A stretch of DNA of 57,877 nucleotides from contig NZ_LYBV02000019.1 in the NCBI RefSeq assembly GCF_001660705.2, positions 1 to 57,877 of the forward strand, given 5' to 3'. How positions within the stretch are numbered: the first letter of the stretch is position 1; each line of letters begins with the position of its first letter. Of the stretch, positions 8,028-17,407 are shown piece by piece. The notes below the pieces were generated by a model. It was not told the origin of the DNA. It did no database searches and worked only from the letters and a program-made list of their open reading frames with translations. The position numbers and the translations under genes are program-made. Source of the DNA: Saccharicrinis aurantiacus. GTDB lineage: Bacteria; Bacteroidota; Bacteroidia; Bacteroidales; Marinilabiliaceae.

Positions 8028-10127
8028 TTACCAAATAGCCAACTCTCTGCCATGCTTGTCCAATAAAACCCTTACATCCTTTTGTAGTAATTCATCCCAT
8101 CTGGCAGCCTCAAAACAACCATAATACGACGAGTAAATAGATTTGTATTTAAAATCGCTTAAGCGCCCGCTCATTGAAAATAAGGCGTAGTATTTAGTGT
8201 ACTCCTCTTTTTGAGTTCCAATGAAATATTCATTACCAATATCTTTAATATGATACATTTTTTCTTGAAGTACTTTGCCTTGATATACAACCCCCATAAA
8301 GTTTCCGTAGGTGATAATATAGTAATTAGAACTCTTTTTCATTTTAATTTCATGCGCCGGATTGTAATCAATAGGGATACTAAAAAAACAAGAATCAGTA
8401 TTATAGATATTTAATGTACTCTGCTTTGTATTTGATTTTGGTTTTTCGATAAGTGCATAGTTAAACTCACTAGATTCAATGCTATAATTGTAATATAATA
8501 TCGATGCTCCTCTATTATCCTTAGCATAATCTATATCAAAAACCCATGCTTCTTTACTTAAATCAAACACGCCATATTTGATTTTTTCTTCACCCTCAAC
8601 TTTAACTTTAAAAGGCACGTAAATTTTACTTGATACTCTTGGAAATTTAAGCTTATCCCAACTATAATTGTCTACCTCTAGTATGAGGTTACCATCAACA
8701 TCGAGTATGTAACTTTTCTCTGTTCCTGATAAAAACACATGCTTGCCTCTGAAATAAATCTTATTATACTCGTAATCTTGTAAGGAAATAATCTTACCCG
8801 TTTTATTGACAATACTATATTTCTTAGGATTGTCTTTTTCAGGTACAATAAAGCACTCTGAATAAGTTTCAGACATGCTTTTTTGCCAATCTAAATTTTG
8901 ATTAGACGGGAGGTTTAACCTCGTATGGTTAACCAAATTATATAAATATGCGATTGTAGAATCATTGGCATCATATTTTAAAAGGTAATCGCCAACCATT
9001 ATAAGATGGTCTATTTTATTGTAATGTTCGTTAAACTTATCTTTTTTAATGATGTATGGTTTTGATAGTCGATCAGAAGTAATCTCGGGTTCATTTTGTT
9101 CTGCATTATAAAATAGCCTGGTTTGATAGTTGGGTGCTAAATCGATTAACTGCGAATTTCTCCCATTCTCCTCAAACACCATAAACTCTTGGTAATTACT
9201 TGTAGCAACGCTGTTACATTTTACAGATTGTATTTCTGCTTGGAGCAAATAATTATATCTTTTACCTTTTCCATTTTTATAAGTAGCGATACCACATTTA
9301 TTATAACTATCAGGTGCAGTATATGTAATGCTATCGTTAACAGTTGACACTAAAACTTCACCATCTGTGCTTTTAATTCCATACTTACCATTTTTGTAAT
9401 CGGTAAGGTATAAATTAGAATATACTGGATCGTACCATCCATTCGAACTTTTAGAAAGTATTATAGCTTTGTTATTACTAACTATTTTTTCTGTGTTCTG
9501 CATTAAATACTTACCCTCTATCAACCCCTCTTTATTAATTAACAAAGCAGGCTCATGAGCAAGATCTTTTTTGTGAGGAACAATTATTTTTTTTCCATCT
9601 CGAAGTTGAATTACTTCCTGATACTCTTTACCAGTACTAATATCAATATTTGTTGACCAATTAGGAAATGCAATAATTTTTGTTCTATCAGCTGTTCTGT
9701 ATTGAGGAACTGAATCGTTACTGAAAATTACAGTTCCTTTATTATTTAGCATACTGTTTATTGTGTAATCGTTTACTTCATTATTATATGAGGTAATTAC
9801 CCAAATTACTTCTGACTCATCATCAATTGCGTTTAATTTTGAAATATCACCTCCCTCCTTCTGGAAAACAATATTACCCTTCTTATTTATTAATGCATTT
9901 TTGCTTGAATAATAACCCGTTTGTAATTTTACTAAAGCTAAGTCATCATAAAATGGTTCTGCTGACTTAAACTGAGGTTCAATCATCCAAGAACCGTCTT
10001 GGTTTTTGTATCCATATTTGCCCGAGGGATCTTTCTCTATAATATATTGAGCGCTTGATGATATAGCACATAAAAACAATAAGCCTACTAAAAGTAGATC
10101 TTTATTAAAAGTAAAAGTTTTGTTCAT
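8028..10127 (-). CDS. exported WG-repeat protein (paralogue 1 of 3)
   Basis: A 699-residue protein with a signal peptide (about residues 1-26, ending ISSSAQ). The clearest WG repeats of the trio follow: GKYGYKNQDGSWMIEPQFKSAEPF, with LALVKL and NALINKKGNIVF. Internal repeats include NGKYGIKSTDGEVLV near residue 245 and KYGVFDLSKEAWVFDIDY near 570. It heads the probable three-gene operon. No sorting tail, lipobox or enzymatic motif is seen. WG-repeat proteins are common in Bacteroidetes but mostly uncharacterised, so no role is assigned. Confidence 0.78.
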   Translation of the reverse strand: MNKTFTFNKDLLLVGLLFLCAISSSAQYIIEKDPSGKYGYKNQDGSWMIEPQFKSAEPFYDDLALVKLQTGYYSSKNALINKKGNIVFQKEGGDISKLNAIDDESEVIWVITSYNNEVNDYTINSMLNNKGTVIFSNDSVPQYRTADRTKIIAFPNWSTNIDISTGKEYQEVIQLRDGKKIIVPHKKDLAHEPALLINKEGLIEGKYLMQNTEKIVSNNKAIILSKSSNGWYDPVYSNLYLTDYKNGKYGIKSTDGEVLVSTVNDSITYTAPDSYNKCGIATYKNGKGKRYNYLLQAEIQSVKCNSVATSNYQEFMVFEENGRNSQLIDLAPNYQTRLFYNAEQNEPEITSDRLSKPYIIKKDKFNEHYNKIDHLIMVGDYLLKYDANDSTIAYLYNLVNHTRLNLPSNQNLDWQKSMSETYSECFIVPEKDNPKKYSIVNKTGKIISLQDYEYNKIYFRGKHVFLSGTEKSYILDVDGNLILEVDNYSWDKLKFPRVSSKIYVPFKVKVEGEEKIKYGVFDLSKEAWVFDIDYAKDNRGASILYYNYSIESSEFNYALIEKPKSNTKQSTLNIYNTDSCFFSIPIDYNPAHEIKMKKSSNYYIITYGNFMGVVYQGKVLQEKMYHIKDIGNEYFIGTQKEEYTKYYALFSMSGRLSDFKYKSIYSSYYGCFEAARWDELLQKDVRVLLDKHGRELAIW

Positions 10128-10444
10128 TAATAATCTTATTTATAATTGGATATTATTACCAGTATTAGGCTAGCTCAAGGATACTGGTATAAAAGAATAG
10201 GATTAATTGTACTTTGGTATTTGATTTTCAATAAAACAATATTAGCCTGCTATATGCATCTGTGGAAACAATCTATTTGGTGGACATCATTTTATGAAAA
10301 TAGTGTACACTAAGCATACAACACCGCAAATATAGCAATACAATTTATGTTAGAAAACGGACGTGTGTATATCGATATAAATAAATCTTGATCTGGCTAA
10401 ATATCTAGTCTCTTTACTTAATTAACATGTAAGCTATCGGATAA
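10128..10444. other. intergenic stretch, nothing recognised
   Basis: Separates the WG-repeat operon from the topB stop. It must contain the promoter of the WG operon, but I see no convincing TAnnTTTG box, hairpin or ORF. Confidence 0.4.
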
Positions 10445-12808
10445 TTACATTTTAGTAAAACGCAACGAAAAGTTCTCGTCCCAATCAATAAATCCAGTCA
10501 CTCCTTTCTCTTCATCAGAAAGAGAGAAACCTTTTAATTTAGGTGTTTTACCTTTAAAAATAAGGGCTTCCATATTACTCTTACTGAGCTTCTTTTTTAA
10601 GAATTCAAATGGAATAACTACACGGCAACCATTGGTATAGTTTGAGCAACCCCAAGCCGATCTACCCTCCAATATTTTACCCGTTTTACATTTAGGGCAT
10701 ATCAACTCTTTAGCGGCTTCAGCCTGAAGTTCTAACTGAATATCGGCATTAAGAATTACAGTGCCATTTACTTTATTATCACCTTGCGTGAACCCTTTAA
10801 TAAGAGGTGTTTTCTTTTTAAGAATTAAGGCCTCAACTTGTTTGTCGGTAAACTTTTTGCCTAAAAATTCAAAAGGTATAATGGTTTTACAACCATTGGC
10901 ATATTCTGAACATCCCCACGCAGATTTACCTTTTAGCATATTGCCTTTTCCACATCTAGGACAGGTAAGTACTACTTCTTTAACTACCTTTGGTTTGGCC
11001 TTTTTCTCCGGTGGTTTATTATCATTCTCTTCTATGATAATTTTACCGCGAGAGTAATCACTTTTTACTTGGAAAGCTAAATCTGAAACCATTTGTTTTA
11101 GCTCAGCCATAAAATCTACTATCTGATATTCTCCCTTCTCAATCTGACGAAGTTTTTGCTCCCAAATACCGGTTAATTCAGCCGACTTTAACAAATCATT
11201 ATCAATAGTGTCAATTAGCTTAATACCCATCTGCGTAGGCAGTACATTTTTACGTTGTTTGTAAAGATACTTTCTTCTGAATAGGGTTTCAATAATATTG
11301 GCACGAGTTGACGGTCGGCCAATGCCATTTTCCTTCATGGCTTCGCGTAGTTCCTCATCATCTACTTGCTTACCGGCAGTTTCCATGGCTCGCAGCAAAG
11401 TTGCTTCAGTATATTGCTTTGGCGGTTGCGTTTCCTTTTGCTGAAAATCAGGCTCATGAGGTCCGCTCTCCCCTTTTATAAACTCAGGCAATATGCTTTC
11501 TTCGCTGGTCTTTTTGGTTTGTAAACCTTTATATACAACACGCCAATTTTCTTTAATTACTTGCTTACCTGATGTTTTAAATTTAACACCCTCAACCTCG
11601 CCCAGAATTGTTGTGGTAGATATTTCACAATCGGGATAAAAATTAGCAATAAATCTACGAGTAACGGTATCGTAAATAATTTTCTCATCGCGCGATAAAT
11701 TTCCTGGTGCAACACCTGTGGGAATAATTGCATGGTGATCAGTCACCTTTTTATCATCAAATACCTTTTTAGATTTGCGTGGCTTACTACTTAACAATGG
11801 CTCAACCAACTCTTTATAATCGACCAATCCTTTTAATATGCCAGGTATTTTTGGGTAAATATCATTACTCAAGTAAGTGGTATCAACCCTTGGATAAGTG
11901 GTTAATTTTTTCTCATATAGCGATTGAATCCCCTTTAAGGTTTCATCGGCCGAAAGGCCAAACTTTTTGTTACACTCTACTTGTAACGATGTTAAATCAA
12001 ATAAACGCGGTGGAGCTTCTTTGCCTGGCTTACGCGTAAAATCGGTTACAACAAAAGGTTTATCTTTTACCTTTTCAAGTGCTGTATTTCCTTCTTCTTT
12101 ACTCTCAAACTTACCTTGAGTTGATGAAAAAGTTACTTCTTTATATATGGTTTTTAGCTCCCAATAAGGTTTGGGCACAAAATTCTCAATTTCTAAAAAC
12201 CTATTTACAATTAAAGCCAAGGTTGGCGTTTGCACTCTGCCCACCGACAAAACTGTACCTGGCTGACTGTATTTAATGGTAAACAAACGGGTTGCATTAA
12301 TACCTAAAAGCCAATCGCCAATGGCACGCGAACTACCTGCTGCATATAAATTATCGAATTTGGCATTATCATATAGCTTATTAAAACCCTCGCGTATAGC
12401 CTCCTCTGTTAATGATGAAATCCAAAGACGTTTTAATGGCACTTTGCATCCTGCCTTCTGTAGCACCCATCGTTGAATAACTTCTCCCTCTTGGCCGGCA
12501 TCACCGCAGTTTATCACTTCTGTAGCTTGTCCAACCAATCGCTCTATGGTTTTAAACTGTTTTTCAACTCCCTGATTCTGTATGAGCTTAATTCCGAAAC
12601 TAGAGGGAATGATAGGAATAGTGACTAAATTCCACCGTTTCCATTCGGCCATGTAATCATGAGGCTCTTTAAGGGTGCATAAATGTCCGAAAGTCCATGT
12701 TACCTGATAGCCATTACCCTCGTAATAACCATCTTTTCTACTAGATGCTCCAACAACTTTGGCAATCTCTCCTGCAACACTTGGTTTCTCGGCAATACAA
12801 ACACGCAT
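10445..12808 (-). CDS. topB: DNA topoisomerase III (type IA)
   Basis: A 787-residue type IA topoisomerase that relaxes or decatenates DNA by single-strand passage. The start is the ATG at 12808 (MRVCIAEKPSVA), placing the Toprim EKPS motif at the N-terminus; a TTG 63 bp upstream adds unrelated residues. Toprim continues with CGDAGQEGE, the acidic motif form usual in Bacteroidetes TopB. The active-site tyrosine lies in LTTYPRVDTTYL. GIGRPSTRA follows in the catalytic core. Two C-terminal zinc-ribbon-like repeats (CPRCGKGNM...AWGCSEYANGC and CPKCKTGKI...AWGCSNYTNGC) each lead into a KFT/KLS..ALI.KGKTP module. Length is slightly above the roughly 700 aa of Bacteroides TopB because the zinc module is doubled. 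Confidence 0.95.
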   Translation of the reverse strand: MRVCIAEKPSVAGEIAKVVGASSRKDGYYEGNGYQVTWTFGHLCTLKEPHDYMAEWKRWNLVTIPIIPSSFGIKLIQNQGVEKQFKTIERLVGQATEVINCGDAGQEGEVIQRWVLQKAGCKVPLKRLWISSLTEEAIREGFNKLYDNAKFDNLYAAGSSRAIGDWLLGINATRLFTIKYSQPGTVLSVGRVQTPTLALIVNRFLEIENFVPKPYWELKTIYKEVTFSSTQGKFESKEEGNTALEKVKDKPFVVTDFTRKPGKEAPPRLFDLTSLQVECNKKFGLSADETLKGIQSLYEKKLTTYPRVDTTYLSNDIYPKIPGILKGLVDYKELVEPLLSSKPRKSKKVFDDKKVTDHHAIIPTGVAPGNLSRDEKIIYDTVTRRFIANFYPDCEISTTTILGEVEGVKFKTSGKQVIKENWRVVYKGLQTKKTSEESILPEFIKGESGPHEPDFQQKETQPPKQYTEATLLRAMETAGKQVDDEELREAMKENGIGRPSTRANIIETLFRRKYLYKQRKNVLPTQMGIKLIDTIDNDLLKSAELTGIWEQKLRQIEKGEYQIVDFMAELKQMVSDLAFQVKSDYSRGKIIIEENDNKPPEKKAKPKVVKEVVLTCPRCGKGNMLKGKSAWGCSEYANGCKTIIPFEFLGKKFTDKQVEALILKKKTPLIKGFTQGDNKVNGTVILNADIQLELQAEAAKELICPKCKTGKILEGRSAWGCSNYTNGCRVVIPFEFLKKKLSKSNMEALIFKGKTPKLKGFSLSDEEKGVTGFIDWDENFSLRFTKM

Positions 12809-13139
12809 ATTCTTAAAGTTCCTTTCATTTTGTGAGTAGCACGAAGATAAGTTTTTTAGCAGTTTGAGCAAATAAGCTGCAGGCTTTATTCCCCAACAAA
12901 TTTAAATTTTAATGATTCATTTTGTAATGGAATTATACAGACCGCATTAGTAACATTAGGATTCCTTTTTTAGTAATTTCATGGTATTAGTTCGATTTAA
13001 ATCAATTAACTCAGTCTTAAGTTAGAATTGACTATTAATGATACCATGAACAAAAACATCGATTCAGGCATTAATATGATGATAGTCGTAATTAACTACA
13101 CATACATTTTATAAATTGCACAAAATTAAAACCAACAAT
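12809..13139. other. divergent intergenic region with a long inverted repeat
   Basis: The space between divergent topB and the aminopeptidase. TTCATGGTAT (12978-12987) and ATACCATGAA (13041-13050) are perfect 10-bp arms. The enclosed sequence has further complementarity (CAATTAACT with AAGTTAGAATTG). It could be an operator or a leader hairpin. It is too far from a T run to be a simple terminator. Confidence 0.45.
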
Positions 13140-14444
13140 ATGAGTTCAGAAATACAATTAGCCAACGAGCTTATCGATTTTATATATGAAAGTCCATCGC
13201 CTTACCATGTGGTAAGTAATTTAAAGACCACGCTTAATTCTGAAGGATTTACCGAGCTACCATTAACCAGCACTTGGAAACTTGAGGCAGGAAAAAAATA
13301 CTATACAACAAAAAACGATTCCGCATTATTTGCTTTTACAATTGGACAAAAGAATATTGCAGAAACTGGTATAAAAATGATCTGTGCTCACAGTGATTCT
13401 CCGGGTTTTAAAATTAAACCTCAGCCCGAAATGTTAGCTGAAGGAAAATACCTAAAGCTAAATACCGAAGTGTATGGTGGCCCTATTTTAATGACCTGGA
13501 TGGATCGCCCACTATCAATTGCCGGTAGAGTAAGCTTAAAGAGCGATGATATACTAAACCCCAATACAAAGTTTGTTAGTATCAACAGACCTTTAATGAC
13601 AATTCCAAACCTAGCCATTCATCTTAACAGACAGGTTAACGATGGTATTGCCTTAAACAAACAGATAGATATGCTTCCTTTATTAGGGATGCTAAACGAT
13701 AAGCTTGAAAAGGATAATTATTTATTAAACCTTATTGCTGAAGAGCTAAAGGTAGATGCTGCTGAAATAATTGATTTTGACCTAACATTATTTGAGTATG
13801 AAAAAGGCTGTGTTATGGGGCTCAATAATGAGTTTATTAGCTCAGGAAAACTTGACGATTTAGCAATGGTTCATGCGGGCACCAAAGCCTTATTAGAAAG
13901 CAACAATACTGAAACAACGCAAATGTTATGTGTATTTGATAACGAAGAAGTTGGAAGTGGAACAAAACAAGGTGCAGGTTCGCCCGTACTAAAAAACATA
14001 TTAGAACGAATTAACTTTGCTTTAGGAAATAACACAGAGCAATACTTTCAAATGATTTATAACTCATTTATGATTTCGGCAGATATGGCTCATGCTGTAC
14101 ATCCTAACAATGCGGGAAAACATGATCCTATATTACACCCTATTATTAATGGCGGTCCGGTAATAAAGATACATGCCAACCAAAAATACACCACAGATGG
14201 AGATTCAGGTGCAGTGTACGAGATGATTTGTAAAGAAGCTGATGTACCTTATCAAAAGTTTGTAAACCGATCGGATTTAGTTGGAGGTTCAACTCTTGGT
14301 AATGTATCAACCGGGCAAATAGATATCAGAACTATTGATATGGGTAACCCAATGCTTGCCATGCACTCGGTACGTGAACTTGGCGGAGTTAGCGACCATA
14401 CCTATACTAAAAAATCGTTTGTAACATTTTATAATTTAAAATAG
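13140..14444 (+). CDS. apeB: M18 family aminopeptidase
   Basis: A 434-residue zinc aminopeptidase of the aspartyl-aminopeptidase (M18) family, cytosolic, removing N-terminal residues from peptides. The ATG at 13140 (MSSEIQLANEL) is preferred over a TTG eight codons upstream. Metal and catalytic motifs are in the expected order: ICAHSDSPGFKIKP near the N-terminus, LDDLAMVHAG, FDNEEVGSGTKQGAGS (Glu-Glu pair), and a C-terminal SDHTYTKKSFVTFY containing the last His ligand. SADMAHAVHPN and GGSTLGNVS are also family hallmarks. The gene is single, followed directly by a strong terminator. Confidence 0.93.
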   Translation: MSSEIQLANELIDFIYESPSPYHVVSNLKTTLNSEGFTELPLTSTWKLEAGKKYYTTKNDSALFAFTIGQKNIAETGIKMICAHSDSPGFKIKPQPEMLAEGKYLKLNTEVYGGPILMTWMDRPLSIAGRVSLKSDDILNPNTKFVSINRPLMTIPNLAIHLNRQVNDGIALNKQIDMLPLLGMLNDKLEKDNYLLNLIAEELKVDAAEIIDFDLTLFEYEKGCVMGLNNEFISSGKLDDLAMVHAGTKALLESNNTETTQMLCVFDNEEVGSGTKQGAGSPVLKNILERINFALGNNTEQYFQMIYNSFMISADMAHAVHPNNAGKHDPILHPIINGGPVIKIHANQKYTTDGDSGAVYEMICKEADVPYQKFVNRSDLVGGSTLGNVSTGQIDIRTIDMGNPMLAMHSVRELGGVSDHTYTKKSFVTFYNLK

Positions 14445-14470
14445 CTTACTAAGCATAGTATTAAAGAAAG

Positions 14471-14504
14471 CGCCAAGTATTGTAATTTGTACTTGGCGTT
14501 TTTT
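14471..14504 (+). terminator. rho-independent terminator after apeB
   Basis: CGCCAAGTA (14471-14479) and TACTTGGCG (14490-14498) form a perfect 9-bp stem with a 10-nt loop, followed by six T. Confidence 0.92.
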
Positions 14505-14899
14505 CTTATAATAAACTCTTCAACTAATATTTCAACTCGCAAGCTAAACTAGGCCTCTTATTACCCTTACTCTGGTAAAGGAATAATATTATCCTTAACG
14601 TACTATATTAAAACTACTTCCATAAACATGGAAACAATTTCATTAGGCAATTTTGCATACTTACCTACTCGATAATATCATTTATCAAATAACAAAGTTC
14701 TAGGACATAGCCTAACTACGGAATAAAACCACAGCTAAATCACAATTCAACAATACTTTACAGAGACACACCACGAATAAGTGTAACTCCGTCGGTCACT
14801 TATCTATTTATCTAAATAGCTCAAGCCTTTAACCTTTATAAATATCTCCATACATTTATTTAAGCAATAAAGTTTAAGCAATAACAAAAAAATAGAGAG
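14505..14899. other. intergenic region with a remnant of the MITE-like repeat
   Basis: Bases 14706-14728 (CATAGCC, then CTACGGAATAAAA) match the centre of the 983-1144 element. ATAAGTG/CACTTAT around 14777-14803 form a small hairpin. The rest is AT-rich spacer before the lipoprotein gene. I see no clear -7 box. Confidence 0.4.
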
Positions 14900-16006
14900 A
14901 TGAAGAATGTAGGACGACTGTTATTAATTATAGCTACTATCGGATTGGTTTTTAATTCTTGTAATAAAGAAAAATTAGAAGTAGCAGGTGAAATTCCCGG
15001 AATGGGGGACTCAGCAGGTACACTCGAGGTTCAAGAATATAGTTTCCACCAAGACCTTACAATCGGGAAAATAACTGGCGTTGGAGATGTAATGAAATCT
15101 ATTTCCGATGATGTGGTTATTGAAGGGGTAGCACAAGGTTCTGGAGATTTAGTTACCATTACACTAACAATTACAAATAATAATCTATTTAAATGGAGAA
15201 CCGCCTTTTTTAGAGCAGGATCGGTTTTTGATGTAAATCTAACAGGCTATCAGAACGGTATATTACTAGCACCTGTAGCTATTTGCCTATCGCCTGGTGA
15301 AGAAAGAATTGTAACTATATATTTATACTGCTTAAACTATGGTAAAAGTGATTCAGACTATAGTGCCTCATATGAATTATTGGGTGTAACTCAATCGGAG
15401 GTTATGTTAGAACTAGTTAATGCGCTTCAAGGCAAAATGATCAATTATGAAGACTATATGCTTTATTATGGAGAGGGTGCAGCAATGTTTTACGAGACTG
15501 TTAAAGAGGAATTACAAGAGATTGTATGGCATGTAACTAATGGAGAGGGAATAACTGAAGATGACTTAGTATATATCAATAGCCTACCTGATCTACCTAA
15601 TGACGTGCTTCCTGATGGTATTTATGATCTTGATTTTGAATTACCATCTGAATGGTGTGGAGATTGTCGTTTAGAAACAGCATGGGGAGGTACATCCGAG
15701 GGAAATGGTTCTGCTTGGTGGTTTTATTATGACGCCTCAGTTGGAGGACAGCAAGCAATATATGCAGGCCAATATGCAGTAGACGGAGCTTATGTAGAAT
15801 ATGTAGATGGTAAAATTAATATTGTACTTGGTAATTATATGTCTTTAATAGATGATAGTGAATCCGTTAAAATTCAAGGATATGATACGCTTCCTACAAG
15901 TAGACCTTCAGGAGGACATTTCTCATACAAAGGAACAGATTTATCTGTGATGGTGGGTGATTATATGTATTATGCGATACACCTTGATGTAGCTGTGTGT
16001 GAATAA
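14900..16006 (+). CDS. lipoprotein of unknown function
   Basis: A 368-residue protein with a lipoprotein signal (hydrophobic residues 6-19, then FNSC, lipidation Cys21). A linker rich in Gly, Asp and Glu follows. I recognise no family. Residues about 50-170 look like a beta-sandwich segment with alternating hydrophobics (VTITLTITNNNLFKWRTAFF). Residues 235-368 are rich in Gly, Tyr and Asp and include WCGDC and NGSAWWFYYD, suggesting a second beta domain. The WCGDC resembles a CxxC but lacks a thioredoxin fold around it. It is monocistronic, bounded downstream by a strong terminator. Probably cell-surface or periplasmic. Confidence 0.7.
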   Translation: MKNVGRLLLIIATIGLVFNSCNKEKLEVAGEIPGMGDSAGTLEVQEYSFHQDLTIGKITGVGDVMKSISDDVVIEGVAQGSGDLVTITLTITNNNLFKWRTAFFRAGSVFDVNLTGYQNGILLAPVAICLSPGEERIVTIYLYCLNYGKSDSDYSASYELLGVTQSEVMLELVNALQGKMINYEDYMLYYGEGAAMFYETVKEELQEIVWHVTNGEGITEDDLVYINSLPDLPNDVLPDGIYDLDFELPSEWCGDCRLETAWGGTSEGNGSAWWFYYDASVGGQQAIYAGQYAVDGAYVEYVDGKINIVLGNYMSLIDDSESVKIQGYDTLPTSRPSGGHFSYKGTDLSVMVGDYMYYAIHLDVAVCE

Positions 16007-16025
16007 ATTGTAATATATAATATAC

Positions 16026-16059
16026 AAAATCTCAAAACCAATGGTTTTGAGATTTTTTT
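16026..16059 (+). terminator. rho-independent terminator after the lipoprotein gene
   Basis: AATCTCAAAACC and GGTTTTGAGATT form a 12-bp stem with a 3-nt loop (16040-16042), followed by seven consecutive T from the end of the stem. Confidence 0.92.
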
Positions 16060-16160
16060 ATTTTAGGGAATTGCTAGCTGTAATATCTTCAAAATAAAGT
16101 AAAAATCTGTCAAGCTATTTTAGGGAAGGTCAAATTACTCACTTGTAATCGGTCACCTTC

Positions 16161-16301
16161 CTAATCGGTAGGTACAATGTCGAGTTCGGTAGACACTCCT
16201 TCCTGTCTAGTAGAGTCTCGTTCCTGTCTGGTAGACACTTCTTCGTGTTCGGTAGACATTATTTCCTCCTTGGTAGACATTTTTGCAAGCTCGGTAGACA
16301 T
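16161..16301 (-). CDS. possible heptad-repeat micro-ORF encoded by a 21-bp tandem repeat
   Basis: On the minus strand an ATG at 16301 opens a 46-codon frame ending at TAG 16161-16163. It is built almost wholly from a 21-bp tandem repeat. The units read MSTELAK, MSTKEEI, MSTEHEE, VSTRQER, DSTRQEG, VSTELDI, VPTD. The x-S/P-T core is kept in every unit while flanking charged residues vary. An in-frame TAG lies three codons before the ATG. It follows the HNH-like gene by 147 bp on the same strand. It may be a real acidic/basic heptad peptide, or simply a minisatellite that happens to stay open because 21 is divisible by three. Confidence 0.35.
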   Translation of the reverse strand: MSTELAKMSTKEEIMSTEHEEVSTRQERDSTRQEGVSTELDIVPTD

Positions 16302-16307
16302 TTTTTC
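16175..16307. repeat. 21-bp tandem repeat, six copies
   Basis: Six consecutive 21-bp units have consensus GTTCGGTAGACACTCTTTCCT-like sequence with invariant GTAGA in each. The only indel-free divergence is substitutions. A partial seventh copy precedes at about 16160-16174. On the plus strand every frame of the first unit soon meets a stop; on the minus strand one frame stays open throughout. Confidence 0.85.
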
Positions 16308-16448
16308 CTAAGTTTTAAACCATATAAGCGCGTATTAGTAACTACCAACATTGAGCCAATATTACATTAGAGATTAGACCCTTTACAAAAACTATAGATT
16401 CTGGGTAAATAGTAGCTGAGAAGAAGGTTATACTTGGTGGGTATGTAA

Positions 16449-17291
16449 TTATTTTTCTGTCCAATCCTTAAAAATACCTCCGCTCTCTTTAATCGGCTTC
16501 TTTGTATCGTTAAAAAAATAGTCGTTTAACTTATCAACCAATTGCCTTGCTCTGGTTATGTTAGAGTGTTTTATCCATAGTTTGTATCCATCTACAATAC
16601 CCACAATTGTATTATCAGTAGGCTTCTGGGCGTTTCTTTTAACTGCAAAAGGTTTCTTCACCTTTGTCGCAGTTTTCTTTTTATTAAAGGTGGCTATATA
16701 CTTACGCATTCTACCATCTTCAATCTCAAACGGAGCTTGAGGAGCTTTAATCTTACGCTTACCTGTTCCCCAATTTTCACCGGTTTTGATTCGGTTAATT
16801 TGCATTTCAGACACACTAAAAAACCAAGCAATCTTTCTTAATGGAATACCCATTTTAATCTGTTTCTTAATATGCTTTACATCTTCTTTGCTTAGTTTAC
16901 TGTTACTGGGTTTTCTTTCCCCTACCTCTAAATTAGTAAAATGCAAATTTCGTATATCTCCATCTTTGAATACAATGGCTTGCTTTTTTTTGTTTAGTTT
17001 TTCCTTAATTACCCCAAAGGCTAATGCAACAACAGGGGCTACTTCAACATTATGGAGCTTCCCTTCAGTATCTGTTAAACTAACGTAACCACGGCGCACT
17101 GAATTATTTCTGGTATCAAAATGAACTTGATTTTCACTTATATATATTCGCCCTTTCGTTCGCCAAGTTCTGGGTTTACCTGTTTCTGTTCTGTAAACGC
17201 GTCCCGATTCACTTACATGGTATCTCTCAAAACCATCTATCCTAAAACATCTTTCGTCATTAATAATTAACTCATCCTGATTCATATTCAA
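16449..17291 (-). CDS. NUMOD4/HNH-like DNA-binding protein, catalytic His apparently lost
   Basis: A 280-residue basic protein. Residues 17-34 (FRIDGFERYHVSESGRVYR) match the NUMOD4 motif of HNH homing-type endonucleases. Residues 85-125 occupy the HNH position (VALAFGVI...KDGDIRNLHFTNLEV), but the His of the usual VNHIDGD is replaced (AIVFKDGD). Residues 133-173 are a helix-turn-helix of the NUMOD/Hin-recombinase type (LSKEDVKHIKKQIKMGIPLRKIAWFFSVSEMQINRI). The C-terminal 100 residues are Lys-rich and unassigned. It could be a domesticated HNH protein acting as a DNA binder or regulator. No intron or inserted host gene is visible here. An alternative start is Met3. Confidence 0.65.
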   Translation of the reverse strand: MNMNQDELIINDERCFRIDGFERYHVSESGRVYRTETGKPRTWRTKGRIYISENQVHFDTRNNSVRRGYVSLTDTEGKLHNVEVAPVVALAFGVIKEKLNKKKQAIVFKDGDIRNLHFTNLEVGERKPSNSKLSKEDVKHIKKQIKMGIPLRKIAWFFSVSEMQINRIKTGENWGTGKRKIKAPQAPFEIEDGRMRKYIATFNKKKTATKVKKPFAVKRNAQKPTDNTIVGIVDGYKLWIKHSNITRARQLVDKLNDYFFNDTKKPIKESGGIFKDWTEK

Positions 17292-17407
17292 GCTCTTTTA
17301 ATATCAATAATAGATCAAAGATAAGAATAATATGAGAATAGTTACCAACAATCACATACTACGTAGATTATCAGAATACTACAAAATAATAAACCTGGAA
17401 AATAGAA

